Shown piece after piece: positions 40,591-49,445 of a DNA stretch of 64,000 nucleotides. The DNA comes from a virus. The notes below the pieces were generated by a model that was given only the letters and a program-made list of their open reading frames with translations, did not search any database and was not told the origin of the DNA. The translations under genes were made by a program, and so were the position numbers. The DNA lies in the IMG/VR virus record IMGVR_UViG_3300031364_000001, positions 1 to 64,000 of that record. One strand, written 5' to 3'. The first letter of the stretch is position 1. Each line of letters begins with the position of its first letter.

Positions 40591-41598
40591 TCCTAAAATA
40601 TTTTCAGAAGTTTTATTTATTTCATTTACTAACGATTCAAAATTAGCATAAGAAGTACACCTACAATTAATATCTTCCCCAGGAGGTAATTGAACTCCAC
40701 CTATCGAACTTCTACTTTTCCAAGTTCTACCATTATCATCTGAATATAAAGAAGGATCATCTAATCTACATAATTTATTTTCCATAACTGCATGAGAAGG
40801 CCGTACTCTTTCATCTTTACTTGTAATCCATATATAAGTTTCTATGCCGGCATCTCTCATTCTTTGTTCTGCTAATTGATTATTTATTTTATTTATCTGA
40901 TCTTTTGCAATTAGATTTGTTCTATAATCTGAAAATGTTTTATTTATACTTTTTAATTTAGTCTGTAATTCTGATACTGATAAACCTTTTGCATTTTCTG
41001 ATAATATAGTATCAACTATTTTTTTTCTATATTCATCTGTTAATCCTTTTATTAGATTAACATTTCTATTTACCCAAAAATTTAAAATAGAATTTTCCCA
41101 TTTTTCATAAATAAAAGGTTCAAAATTAAATTGCTGATTTACTATTTTTGTCCATTGATTTCTATTAAATAGAGAAATTAAAACTCCCATACTCAATAAA
41201 GTTCTTTTTAAACTATCTTTTTCTTCTTCAAATACTTTTTCATATTCATTTACATTTATATTTTCTAATTCTTCTTCCCAAGCATCATTTTGTAAATATT
41301 TCCAAGCCTCATCCTCTTCTTTTGTATTCCAGATTCTATCCAAACTTGACATAGGCATCATATAAACATCATTCTTTATACTTTTAACTTCTTTATTCCA
41401 ATTTTCTAACAATGGAAATATACTTTCTGTAATTGCTATATATTTATTAAGAATAATTAATATTATTTTTCGATATTGTCTATAATAAGCAGTAGGAATT
41501 ATCCAATTAGATAATTTTTTAACTTTTAATTTTCTTTTTGATTTTAATTTTTCATTTAAAATTTGCTGTTTAAAAATCTCTTTTGTTTCTAAACTCAA
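40588..41598 (-). CDS. Phage head morphogenesis protein (gp7/Mu gpF-like)
   Basis: 336 aa, TTG start 41598. Helical N terminus; C-terminal RMRDAGIETYIWITSKDERVRPSHAVMENKLC...GRTWKSRSSIGGVQLPPGEDINCRCTSY is the SPP1 gp7-like minor head domain. Downstream of the portal gene as usual. Confidence 0.85.
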   Translation of the reverse strand: MSLETKEIFKQQILNEKLKSKRKLKVKKLSNWIIPTAYYRQYRKIILIILNKYIAITESIFPLLENWNKEVKSIKNDVYMMPMSSLDRIWNTKEEDEAWKYLQNDAWEEELENINVNEYEKVFEEEKDSLKRTLLSMGVLISLFNRNQWTKIVNQQFNFEPFIYEKWENSILNFWVNRNVNLIKGLTDEYRKKIVDTILSENAKGLSVSELQTKLKSINKTFSDYRTNLIAKDQINKINNQLAEQRMRDAGIETYIWITSKDERVRPSHAVMENKLCRLDDPSLYSDDNGRTWKSRSSIGGVQLPPGEDINCRCTSYANFESLVNEINKTSENILG

Positions 41599-41611
41599 TT
41601 AGATTTCCTTT

Positions 41612-41911
41612 TTATTCATTCCAATATTTTTTAGCAAAACTTTTTGCAAATTTTTCAACCCATTCTTGACAGCAAGCATTTCCTAAATCATATCCAGCTT
41701 CTTCACTTTTACACCATTTATATTTTTCAATTTCATCAATTTGTAAACGCATAAATCTTTTAAAATTTATTTCATCGTTTTTTATAATTTTATTTTCTAA
41801 ATATTTTATATAATTTTGGGATTGTCTATCTCCACATAAATTATCATATTTATCAATATTATTTAAATTACAATTATAATCTTCCCTTAATTTCTCTATT
41901 TTCGATCGCAT
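41612..41911 (-). CDS. Conserved-type hypothetical protein
   Basis: Start ATG 41911 preferred (AGGA upstream; MRSKIEKLRED), giving 99 aa; a start at 41965 is inside the zinc ORF. C terminus EIEKYKWCKSEEAGYDLGNACCQEWVEKFAKSFAKKYW is a pattern I associate with small phage proteins carrying SEKAGxDLG...EWI.KYA. No function known. Confidence 0.5.
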   Translation of the reverse strand: MRSKIEKLREDYNCNLNNIDKYDNLCGDRQSQNYIKYLENKIIKNDEINFKRFMRLQIDEIEKYKWCKSEEAGYDLGNACCQEWVEKFAKSFAKKYWNE

Positions 41912-42017
41912 TTTTATCATCCTGCTTATCGTATAGCTTATAGATTTCATCTTCACATTGTTCACATATCATTTTATTTTTTTGTGCTATTCTTATATTG
42001 CAAATTACACAATTCAT
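41874..42017 (-). CDS. 47-aa zinc-knuckle protein
   Basis: ATG 42017. CVIC...CEQCED gives two Cys pairs. It overlaps the 41612 gene and begins soon after the portal gene's end. SD weak (GAAG). Confidence 0.4.
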   Translation of the reverse strand: MNCVICNIRIAQKNKMICEQCEDEIYKLYDKQDDKNAIENREIKGRL

Positions 42018-42058
42018 TTTTCTATTTCTTCTAAATTATTATTTTGATTATTATTTAA

Positions 42059-43525
42059 TTATTGCATTTTTAACTCTTCCATTTGTCTTTTTAATTCTTC
42101 ATTTTCCATTTGCATTTCTGATTCCCTATTTAATAAATCAATAGTAGTATCATAAGAATAAGAATCTCCACCGAAACGAGCTTCTGCAACTTCATCAGGA
42201 GTTAATACACCAGTATTAATATATATTTGATCTTGTTCTGCCTGTAATTTTTTACATTCCAATTCTTCTTTTTGAGTTAATTGAAATAACGAATTATAAA
42301 TTATATTAGGTTCTTGTATTTTATTTTTTAATGCTATATTAACATAATTTATTAATTTCATTAAATTTTTAGACATCAAATTTTCTTGATAACTTTTTAC
42401 ACTATCATAGTAATTTTTTAAATCACCTTCACCTGTAGCATTTTCTCCTGCTGCTGATCTTCCAAATAACTTAGTTACAGCATAATCATAAACGCCGGCT
42501 ACCATCATCATATACCTATCTAATAAATCAGATAATCCTGATACATTAGCAGAATCCCTTTGATAATCATCCTGAGAATCTAATAGAACGCCTTGAATTG
42601 TGCTTTTTGCTAATTCTATAATACCTAATATTTCGTCTACTTGTTGTTTTTTCCCTTCTGAAATTAAAGTTTGTAAACCATCTATTTTATATTTTCCAAT
42701 AATAAACTCATAAAGTATTTTTACTATATGATTAAAACTAGCACATAAATTTTTTAATTCATTCCAACCATGTTGTAATTCAGACATCCCCCAAAAATAG
42801 AAATTGCCTGATTCTATTCTTTTTGGTACTGGTATTCCTTTCCAAATTAAACATCTTGAAACATGAGCATTAAAAGGGGTTCCATAAGGTGGTTGGATTG
42901 TTATATATTCTAGCTCCCCAAAATTAGCAGAGCCTTTATCTTTATTATAATGAAATTCTGTAATTGAACAATCTGTTCTATCATAAGTTTCTAGCCAGTC
43001 TATACTTTTTATTTTATTTATATTTACTTCTTCTTCTAATTTTCCACCATCATTTATTCCTAATACATTTATACCACCGCCAAAATGACTCCTCCATTTT
43101 AAACCTAAATTAATATGATATTTTGTATCAATATTTTTCATATAATTTATAATATCATTATCAGGATCATTTTCTATTCTAATCCATTGCCTTGTCATAT
43201 CATCACAACGTACTGCTGTAATTTTATGAGCAAAACCTCCAGAAACCCATAATTCTGATAGCATTTGATCGTCTAGTATTTCATAACCTGAAAAAGTGGT
43301 ATATCTGGATTTATCAAATCTTTGGCCTAGTCCAGTCATTATATTAGACCAGTTATCTGCTCGATTGCTTTTATTTTCTGGTTTTGGATTTTCTCTAAAA
43401 GGAGTTAAATTTATAATATCTTTTTTTTCTATTGCTTTTATAACTTTTGTTGCATCATTTTTTAATTGGTTATATTTTTTCATATCCTGAGGAATGTTAG
43501 AATCAAACTTTTTATATATCGGCAT
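42059..43525 (-). CDS. Portal protein (DUF1073-like)
   Basis: 488 aa, SD GGAG. GLQTLISEGKKQQVDEILGIIELAKSTIQGVLLDSQDDYQRDSANVSGLSDLLDRYMMMVAGVYDYAVTKLFGRSAAGENATGEGDLKNYYDSVKSYQEN is the DUF1073 portal motif. Forms the dodecamer at the head vertex. A second start in the leader is unlikely. Confidence 0.9.
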   Translation of the reverse strand: MPIYKKFDSNIPQDMKKYNQLKNDATKVIKAIEKKDIINLTPFRENPKPENKSNRADNWSNIMTGLGQRFDKSRYTTFSGYEILDDQMLSELWVSGGFAHKITAVRCDDMTRQWIRIENDPDNDIINYMKNIDTKYHINLGLKWRSHFGGGINVLGINDGGKLEEEVNINKIKSIDWLETYDRTDCSITEFHYNKDKGSANFGELEYITIQPPYGTPFNAHVSRCLIWKGIPVPKRIESGNFYFWGMSELQHGWNELKNLCASFNHIVKILYEFIIGKYKIDGLQTLISEGKKQQVDEILGIIELAKSTIQGVLLDSQDDYQRDSANVSGLSDLLDRYMMMVAGVYDYAVTKLFGRSAAGENATGEGDLKNYYDSVKSYQENLMSKNLMKLINYVNIALKNKIQEPNIIYNSLFQLTQKEELECKKLQAEQDQIYINTGVLTPDEVAEARFGGDSYSYDTTIDLLNRESEMQMENEELKRQMEELKMQ

Positions 43526-43608
43526 TTGTACTCCAAAATAAATTATCTAAATAAAATCCCGAATACCGAAATATTCGGGGATATATCCATATAGGATATA
43601 CGATAATA
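43526..43608 (-). promoter_or_regulatory. Leader with double hairpin and terminator before the portal gene
   Basis: Minus strand: hairpin 1 TATATCC/GGATATA (43600-43594 with 43588-43582); hairpin 2 CCCGAATA/TATTCGGG (43579-43572 with 43565-43558) followed by ATTTTATTT, an intrinsic-terminator form. Everything sits within 60 nt of the class B promoter and 30 nt before the SD of the portal gene. Confidence 0.65.
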
Positions 43609-43614
43609 TTCATT

Positions 43615-43648
43615 ATTATAATAAATTTTTATAAAAAAATAAAGTAAA
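43615..43648 (-). promoter_or_regulatory. Class B promoter for the portal operon
   Basis: Minus strand CTTTAT at 43644-43639, 18-nt spacer, TATAAT at 43620-43615; upstream bases TTTACTTTATTT shared with 36223 and 47873. Confidence 0.65.
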
Positions 43649-43655
43649 ATTATTT

Positions 43656-44090
43656 TTATTTTAAAGGATCAAGCCATTTCTTTACATCATCTTCTTTTTT
43701 AACATAACCCCATTTTGTTTTTGGTAATCCTTCACCTTCATATTTTCCAAAATGTAAATGAGGCAATAAAAAATTCTGATTTCTAAACTCTGCAACCTCC
43801 CCTATTTTATCACCTTTTTTAACTTTACTATCTTTTTTTAAATCTCTCTTTATATGTCCATATAAAGTACAATAATTTTCATGTTGTATTATTATTACGC
43901 CTCCAGGACTATGCGGATTCATAGAACCAAAACCATTTACTTGCCCTGAAAATATTATTATTCCATCATCAACTGCAAATACTTCTGTTCCTATAGGACA
44001 ATCAAAATCATGCCCTACATGCCAACCTGCATCTTTATAATATCTTCCAAACTTTCTGAACCTTCCTTTATCAATGTTTACTGGATTCAT
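43656..44090 (-). CDS. M23 family peptidase (endolysin-like)
   Basis: Start ATG 44090 (SD AAAGGAG), 144 aa; the longer start at 44138 lacks an SD. WHVGHDFDCPIGTEVFAVDDGIIIFSG (HxxxD metal ligands) and LYGHI...LPHLHFG (HxH) are the full M23 metal-binding set. Cleaves peptide crosslinks. It has no signal peptide, so a holin or virion association is needed. Confidence 0.85.
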   Translation of the reverse strand: MNPVNIDKGRFRKFGRYYKDAGWHVGHDFDCPIGTEVFAVDDGIIIFSGQVNGFGSMNPHSPGGVIIIQHENYCTLYGHIKRDLKKDSKVKKGDKIGEVAEFRNQNFLLPHLHFGKYEGEGLPKTKWGYVKKEDDVKKWLDPLK

Positions 44091-44134
44091 CTTTTTTCTC
44101 CTTTCTATAATTAAAAAAATATTATTAATATTTA

Positions 44135-44368
44135 TCAAATATCTAATGAAAAAAATACTTCCATTAAATCTGCATCAATTTGATCGCGACTATTAATTTG
44201 TAAAGATTCAGAATATCCACAGCATTTAAATTTATTATTATTTTTTGACCAAAATCCAGCAGCTATTATTTCACCCATCTTTTTAAAAGAATTATGTTTT
44301 ATAGCATTGGGAAATAATATAGGTTGTTCCCCATATTCAAATTTAACAATTATATATTTACCTTTCAT
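44135..44368 (-). CDS. Hypothetical protein
   Basis: 77 aa. KGKYIIVKFEYGEQPILFPNAIKHNSFKKMGEIIAAGFWSKNNNKFKCCGYSESLQINSRDQIDADLME: a small beta-rich protein of the kind found in many phages; looks like an SH3/OB-like unit. Ends at the class A promoter/M23 gene junction. Confidence 0.45.
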   Translation of the reverse strand: MKGKYIIVKFEYGEQPILFPNAIKHNSFKKMGEIIAAGFWSKNNNKFKCCGYSESLQINSRDQIDADLMEVFFSLDI

Positions 44369-44383
44369 TTTTTTAACTCCTTA

Positions 44384-44404
44384 CTATATTATAATACTTT
44401 TTTA
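44384..44404 (-). promoter_or_regulatory. Class A promoter motif
   Basis: Minus strand AAAAAAGTATTATAATATAG with -10 TATAAT at 44393-44388, then AAGGAG. Located between terminase large gene and the 44135 gene. Confidence 0.55.
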
Positions 44405-44424
44405 TATAAAAAATATAATATTTT

Positions 44425-46878
44425 TTACCACGCCCATCTACTCATATCTACATGAGGTTTATCAAATTTCTGTCTACATAAACTGGAAAAATTATCTGCA
44501 CAATCATCTGGCTCTTGTCCTTCCTGATAATCTAAAATTTGACTAATATATTCAGGATCGGTATCTATATCCCAGTCTATATTTTTCCAATGTTTATATC
44601 CATAAGTTTCTATTTTAATACCTTTATTCATACTTTCATGATATGTCTCTACTTTTACACCTTTTTTCGCTAACTCTTTTGCTAAATAACCTTTATCGGC
44701 ATTATCTTCTAAATATAGAGTACCACAAAAATATTTTTTCCATTTCTCATATACAAAATCTAATTTATCGTCTATATGTTCGTGAAAGCAAAATCCTATT
44801 GCTTGAATCCTGCCATCTTTTTTCTTAGCCATAAAACATAAACCATTTGTATGATTACCTGAATACTTTGCATCTAAATGTCCATATACTCCAACCTTAA
44901 TAAACACATCCCATTTTGCCCAACTTGCCTCTTGAAACATTTGACTATCTGATGCTATATGTCTTAATTCATGATTAGCTGCATAACTTACTGGCGTTAA
45001 TTCTCTTTTTTTTTCTTCTTTTTCTTTTTCTGTTAATATATCTAACATATTAATATCAAATTTTAAAGTAGATGGACATATTATCCATGCATCTTCTCTA
45101 TGCCAAGGCGTTCCAGATAATCCAATTTGTTTCCCTGGATCTAAAATATTATTCATTATATCTTCTAATCTTAATTTAGTTTTTTCTCTCTCTGCTTTTG
45201 ATACCTTATCATCCAAAGTTACAAAATCATCAGCTTGTATAAAATCAAAGTGCTTACCTGTCATATCTTGTATAACCCCATAAGCATTTATATTGCCTTC
45301 TGGGGTATAAGTTTTTTTAAAATTAAATGTTAATATATTATCTCTTTTTGTAACCGGTTTAGGATAAAATCCATGTGCTATTTTAAATAATTCTTGTACT
45401 TCCGGTACTAACATTGCCTGTCTAATAGTTTGTAATAGTAAGCTAGCCTTTGTAAAGTTTTTTTGTACTAAACAAATTCTAATATTAGGTTCAAATAATA
45501 ATCTCTCTATTGACCCTATCGGAGATAAAGCGGTTGTATTGTGTGTTACTGTCAATTCATTCCCAACTAAATAAAGGCCATCTTCACTATTTACTTTTAT
45601 ACAATTTGTTGGTATAGTGAGGGTTTTATCTACAGATATAATATATTTATCTTTAAATGTTCGAGAACCATCTAAACATTTATCTAATTTTCTTTTTAAT
45701 CTAAAAGGTTTATCTTTTTTATAAGCCCTAAATGCTACATTATAATATGTATAATCTCTTCCCAACGATTTATAAAAATATGTGTATTTATTAAATCTAG
45801 GGGCTAATCCCAAACTATAAGATAAACGTAAAACATCTTTTGCTAATTTTTCATATTTTGTATTAAATATAGCATTTCCACCTTTATTACAAGACCCATC
45901 TGTATCCATTAATCCTTGTAATAATAAAGAACGTTGATCGATACTTGATATATGATATAATTCAGGAATATGTTTATTTTTAAGTAAATTCAATTTATGT
46001 AATTCTGTTGTTAAATTTTTTATTCTATATGTAGCAACATTTTTATTTCTTTTATCATAAAACATAGAACTAACCACATTTCCATCTTTTTCTATATCTT
46101 GTATAATTTGGTAATCTTCCCTATGTCCAGTAAGCCTCCCTCCTTCGGAATGCCCGTCACCTAACCATACACCTAATAAATAAGGATTTATAGGTAAATC
46201 TTTATTAGAAAATTCTACAGCTTTATTTAATTTAACAGATAATCTATTATCTGGCTTATGAATATGTCCACTAAGTTCTTTAGTAGATGTAATTATATAT
46301 TTTCTTTTTCTAGTTCTTATTTCTTTTCCATTTTCCTTTCTTGATGTCCATTTTAATACACCAACTTCCCATAAATGCCCTTCACCACATATAATACTAT
46401 GACTATCACTAAAAACAATATTATAACAATTATTATAAAATATTTCAGAAACACCAACTATTTCTATAGGCTTACCAGTAGGAGAAAAAACTTTATCTCC
46501 AACTTTTAAATCACCATGTTTTTTAAATCCAGTGGTCGTTAATACAGGCTCATTAATATCTATATCTTTATAACTTCCACGATGAGCTTGTAATGATCTT
46601 TTTGGATTTTTTAATAATTCTAATAATATTTCTTCTGTTAAATAATGTCTTTCTAGTTTATTCCTATCATTTTTTATTTCATAACATTTACCTAAACTAT
46701 TAAAAAAGTTTAGCATATCTTTTAGATTTTCATTATCATTTTTAGTAAAGTATTCTACCGGATACCATAAATATTTTATCCAATAACTATGAATTTTAGT
46801 TAATTTATTTTTATTTATTAATCTTCCCAACTTATGAGGATTGTCTATTATATCTTTTAATATTTCTTCATTTGTCAT
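44425..46878 (-). CDS. terL: Terminase large subunit interrupted by an intein
   Basis: 817 aa precursor; mature extein about 474 aa. N-extein ends AHRGSYK (104), C-extein begins TTALSPIG (448): the intein lies inside the Walker A motif (HRGSYKTT). C-extein has Walker B FDFIQADDFVTL near 560 and a nuclease-like end (YLEDNADKGYLAKELAKKG). Packages DNA with the small subunit at 46978. The upstream start lacks a good SD. The unspliced product would have a broken P-loop, so splicing is needed for packaging. Confidence 0.9.
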   Translation of the reverse strand: MTNEEILKDIIDNPHKLGRLINKNKLTKIHSYWIKYLWYPVEYFTKNDNENLKDMLNFFNSLGKCYEIKNDRNKLERHYLTEEILLELLKNPKRSLQAHRGSYKDIDINEPVLTTTGFKKHGDLKVGDKVFSPTGKPIEIVGVSEIFYNNCYNIVFSDSHSIICGEGHLWEVGVLKWTSRKENGKEIRTRKRKYIITSTKELSGHIHKPDNRLSVKLNKAVEFSNKDLPINPYLLGVWLGDGHSEGGRLTGHREDYQIIQDIEKDGNVVSSMFYDKRNKNVATYRIKNLTTELHKLNLLKNKHIPELYHISSIDQRSLLLQGLMDTDGSCNKGGNAIFNTKYEKLAKDVLRLSYSLGLAPRFNKYTYFYKSLGRDYTYYNVAFRAYKKDKPFRLKRKLDKCLDGSRTFKDKYIISVDKTLTIPTNCIKVNSEDGLYLVGNELTVTHNTTALSPIGSIERLLFEPNIRICLVQKNFTKASLLLQTIRQAMLVPEVQELFKIAHGFYPKPVTKRDNILTFNFKKTYTPEGNINAYGVIQDMTGKHFDFIQADDFVTLDDKVSKAEREKTKLRLEDIMNNILDPGKQIGLSGTPWHREDAWIICPSTLKFDINMLDILTEKEKEEKKRELTPVSYAANHELRHIASDSQMFQEASWAKWDVFIKVGVYGHLDAKYSGNHTNGLCFMAKKKDGRIQAIGFCFHEHIDDKLDFVYEKWKKYFCGTLYLEDNADKGYLAKELAKKGVKVETYHESMNKGIKIETYGYKHWKNIDWDIDTDPEYISQILDYQEGQEPDDCADNFSSLCRQKFDKPHVDMSRWAW
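45538..46566 (-). mobile_element. Intein with LAGLIDADG endonuclease in the terminase P-loop
   Basis: Residues 105-447 (343 aa) of the precursor. Block A-like start DIDINEPVLTTTGFKKHGDLKVGDKVF; B-block with HLWEV; LAGLIDADG blocks LLGVWLGDG and LLLQGLMDTDG; F/G-block NCIKVNSEDGLYLVGNELTVTHN followed by Thr. First residue appears to be Asp, not Cys/Ser; a Trp (HLW), a Cys at the F-block (NCIKV) and Thr before HN are present, the WCT set of class 3 inteins. Confidence 0.8.
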
Positions 46879-46977
46879 TTATGCTTTCTAGTAATAAATC
46901 TTCAATTTGATATAATTTTACTACTTTCATATCTAATTTATCTTTTTTTACATTTAGTACAAATTTTATATTCCAAA

Positions 46978-47586
46978 CTATTCTCCGCGAAGTTTATTTA
47001 ATAAAGATTTTAATGTTTCATCAGTTAAAGTATTCTCATTATTCTTATCTTCTTTAACCATATTTATATACTTCATTAATGTTTGCATAGCAAATTCCTT
47101 ACCCATTAACTCTACTGTTAATACTCTAACCCCTGCATCTTTTCCATAATATTTAGGTTCTATCTTTTTTATACATTGTCTCAAATATTTTGGTATATCT
47201 GATAATCTCTTTTTTAAATTTCCCTGCTCATCTACATAATCTAAAATATCAGATTCAAGTATTGCTTTTAACTTTTTAAATATGTTATATTCTAATTTTT
47301 CTTTTTCTTTTCCTAACTCATTTTCTATCACAATTTTAATTGCTTCTCTAATTTTAATACTCGATAATAATAAACTGCACCTTACATCTATTCCTTTTTC
47401 AGAATATCCCGCCATTTTAGCTGCTTTTGTATGATTTTCATTAGTCATTATATAATAAAATGCAAATTTTCTTTGTTTTAAAGTTAATTCTAAATCTTTT
47501 TTATCTAAATAGTAAGTCCTTTCTTTAAATTTAGTATTATTAAATTCTACTGTATTTTCTAACTCTTTTTCTATATTATTTTTCAT
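46978..47586 (-). CDS. terS: Terminase small subunit
   Basis: 202 aa, SD AAGGATAAG. TLKQRKFAFYYIMTNENHTKAAKMAGYSEKGIDVRCSLLLSSIKIREAIKIVI is the Terminase_2 helix-turn-helix for DNA recognition, followed by a helical oligomerisation region. Precedes the large subunit with about 100 nt between that contain no supported ORF. Confidence 0.85.
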   Translation of the reverse strand: MKNNIEKELENTVEFNNTKFKERTYYLDKKDLELTLKQRKFAFYYIMTNENHTKAAKMAGYSEKGIDVRCSLLLSSIKIREAIKIVIENELGKEKEKLEYNIFKKLKAILESDILDYVDEQGNLKKRLSDIPKYLRQCIKKIEPKYYGKDAGVRVLTVELMGKEFAMQTLMKYINMVKEDKNNENTLTDETLKSLLNKLRGE

Positions 47587-47854
47587 ATATCTTATCCTTA
47601 TTATCTAACATTTCTATTAATTCTTTTAATTGAGTTATATAATTTAAAATATGTCCTGAATAATTTTGATATGGTTTAGAACATTCTATATTTTTTATAT
47701 TTTCCCTTATTTCTTCTTCTCTTGATTGTTTTATATAACCTTTTTCTTTCCATTCTTTAATAATTTCACGTTTTGCCCAAGTTTCTATTAAATTATATAC
47801 TGACGTATTATCTAATAATAGATTAGCAAAATTTTCAGTTATTTGTTCTTTCAT
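47576..47854 (-). CDS. Hypothetical protein before terminase genes
   Basis: 92 aa, SD GAGG. ITENFANLLLDNTSVYNLIETWAKREIIKEWKEKGYIKQSREEEI... helical, acidic/basic mix. First gene after a class B promoter. No family recognised. Confidence 0.5.
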   Translation of the reverse strand: MKEQITENFANLLLDNTSVYNLIETWAKREIIKEWKEKGYIKQSREEEIRENIKNIECSKPYQNYSGHILNYITQLKELIEMLDNKDKIYEK

Positions 47855-47872
47855 ATTAACCTCATAATTTTA

Positions 47873-47902
47873 ATTATATTATTTTTATTTAAAAAAATAA
47901 AG
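47873..47902 (-). promoter_or_regulatory. Class B promoter for the terminase-portal late region
   Basis: Minus strand CTTTAT at 47902-47897, 18-nt spacer, TATAAT at 47878-47873. Follows the terminator at 47916-47943. Confidence 0.65.
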
Positions 47903-47915
47903 TACTTTCTTAAAT

Positions 47916-47943
47916 AAAAAGACAGAGCTTTTATACTCTGTCT
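47916..47943 (-). terminator. Intrinsic terminator
   Basis: Minus strand AGACAGAG/CTCTGTCT (47943-47936 with 47927-47920), 8-nt loop, then TTTTTATTT. Ends the recombination/replication operon after the 47953 gene and insulates the terminase promoter. Confidence 0.85.
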
Positions 47944-47952
47944 AATTTCCTC

Positions 47953-48396
47953 TTAATTTAATTTTATTTCTTTTTCTTCTTTTTCAATAAATGGGATAAT
48001 AGCTTTTTGAGCATTTCCCTGCATTCTATTATCTAACCATTCTTCTTTAATTTCCCATCCTTCAATTTCAATTTCTTCTTTTAAATAATTTTCTTTTTCT
48101 TCTGTTAATAATTTTATTTCTTTTTCAAATTCTTCATTCCCTTTTAATCCTTCATAAGAATTATTTTTAATAATAGGTTTATTATTCTCATCTTTTTCAC
48201 AATACTTTTCACAAACAGCAATTCTTTTTTTATCTAATACTTCTAATTCTGTTTGAAATTCTTTTGCTAAATTAGAATATACTTCTTCAATTTTAATTAC
48301 TGCATAATTCAATTTAACAATATTTTCTTTTTGCAATAAACTTCTAATACCTCCTAAATTATTAATAATTTTTTCTCTTGATAATTTTACTTTCAT
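47953..48396 (-). CDS. Coiled-coil hypothetical protein
   Basis: 147 aa, SD AAAGGAGG. NYAVIKIEEVYSNLAKEFQTELEVLDKKRIAVCEKYCEK...GWEIKEEWLDNRMQ. Charged helical protein; resembles DUF1617-like phage proteins but unproven. Last gene before the terminator. Confidence 0.5.
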   Translation of the reverse strand: MKVKLSREKIINNLGGIRSLLQKENIVKLNYAVIKIEEVYSNLAKEFQTELEVLDKKRIAVCEKYCEKDENNKPIIKNNSYEGLKGNEEFEKEIKLLTEEKENYLKEEIEIEGWEIKEEWLDNRMQGNAQKAIIPFIEKEEKEIKLN

Positions 48397-48406
48397 TTAA
48401 CCTCCT

Positions 48407-48475
48407 TTAAATTTTTATTTTATTTATAACAAATAAAATTATTATAGTAATACATATAATAATTGTTATTTCCAT
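48407..48475 (-). CDS. 22-aa membrane microprotein
   Basis: ATG 48475, preceded by GAGGAGG at good spacing (this SD also codes the EEEK end of the preceding gene). MEITIIICITIIILFVINKI is one hydrophobic helix. Could be a membrane-active peptide; real expression uncertain. Confidence 0.4.
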   Translation of the reverse strand: MEITIIICITIIILFVINKIKI

Positions 48476-48834
48476 GATTTTTCCTCCTCATACTCTTCAT
48501 TTGTTATTATCTGACAATCAAATAATTCAATATCTAAATTTTTAACATTAAATCTTTCGCAAAATATTCTTATAGCTTCATTTTTATTTTTTGCTTTTAT
48601 TACATCTTTTTTTCTTGATATTTCATTATGACTTATTCTATAATTTAACATAGTTATTCTCCAATTATATATTCTATTATTCCAATTTTCTATTAATTTA
48701 TTATCTGTTTTATAATAACCAAATTTTCTAATAAAACAACATTCTATATAATAAAAACCTTTTCTAATTTTTATTGATGGATATCTACCACAAAATGGGC
48801 ATGTTTTTATTATAATATTTTTAGTTATTGGCAT
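48466..48834 (-). CDS. Lar-like restriction-alleviation zinc protein
   Basis: 122 aa. CPFCGRYPSIKIRKGFYYIECC...LIENWNNR is the Lar/zinc-ribbon pattern used to counter type I restriction; the C-terminal YRISHNEISRKKDVIKAKNKNEAIRIFCERF adds a small beta-alpha unit. A role in host-restriction defence is probable from the family. Confidence 0.6.
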   Translation of the reverse strand: MPITKNIIIKTCPFCGRYPSIKIRKGFYYIECCFIRKFGYYKTDNKLIENWNNRIYNWRITMLNYRISHNEISRKKDVIKAKNKNEAIRIFCERFNVKNLDIELFDCQIITNEEYEEEKSWK

Positions 48835-49445
48835 ATACTTATACCATTTTTAATTTTCATCTTAAATAATTTATCTGCAATTTCATCAAAATTATCATTA
48901 TCGCCTATTATTATCAATTGCAGTTTTAATAATTTTGATACTTTTTTTATCATCTCATTTATATAGAATTTTAAATTTAATTGTTTCTCAGGATCATTTA
49001 CATTTTTAAAAGGCTCATCAAATATTATACAATTATTTTTCTTATCTTGTAAACTCCAACAAGATAGCAATAAAGCAAAACTTGTAACATCCAAAACTCC
49101 ACCGCCTTGTCCTAATAAAACATTGCTTATTTTATAACCATTCTGTATATAGAATAAATCACACTCGATTTGTGAACGTCTCTGTACAAATTCCATCTCA
49201 AAACTATCAGGGGGATTTTCAAAAGGTATAGAAGATAATGCTAAATTAACTATGTCTGTAATAAAAAACTTAATTTCATTTTGAGTTTGTTGTGCTACAA
49301 TTTGAATTATATCCTGAGCTTTTAATAAATTCTCAAATTGTTTTTTATATTCTAATAATTGAGAATTTTTACTTTTTAAATCTTTTTTGATTATATCTTT
49401 TTCATATTTTAATTTGTTTATTTTTTCTCTATATTGTTTAATCAT
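48825..49445 (-). CDS. SbcC/Rad50-like protein, C-terminal half
   Basis: 206 aa. Coiled coil (~1-75), then the C-terminal ATPase part: NVLLGQGGGVLDVTSFALLLSCWSLQDKKNNCIIFDEPFKNVND, with signature-like GGGVLDV and the Walker B/D-loop IIFDEPF. The N-terminal half is a separate gene at 51497-52534. Together with SbcD they would form one recombination nuclease complex. Confidence 0.75.
   Translation of the reverse strand: MIKQYREKINKLKYEKDIIKKDLKSKNSQLLEYKKQFENLLKAQDIIQIVAQQTQNEIKFFITDIVNLALSSIPFENPPDSFEMEFVQRRSQIECDLFYIQNGYKISNVLLGQGGGVLDVTSFALLLSCWSLQDKKNNCIIFDEPFKNVNDPEKQLNLKFYINEMIKKVSKLLKLQLIIIGDNDNFDEIADKLFKMKIKNGISICQ

Noticed and set aside
46879-46977. TTG-started CTKC zinc ORF between terminase genes
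   Set aside because: An AAAAAAA run puts a TAA after 12 codons; no supported gene.
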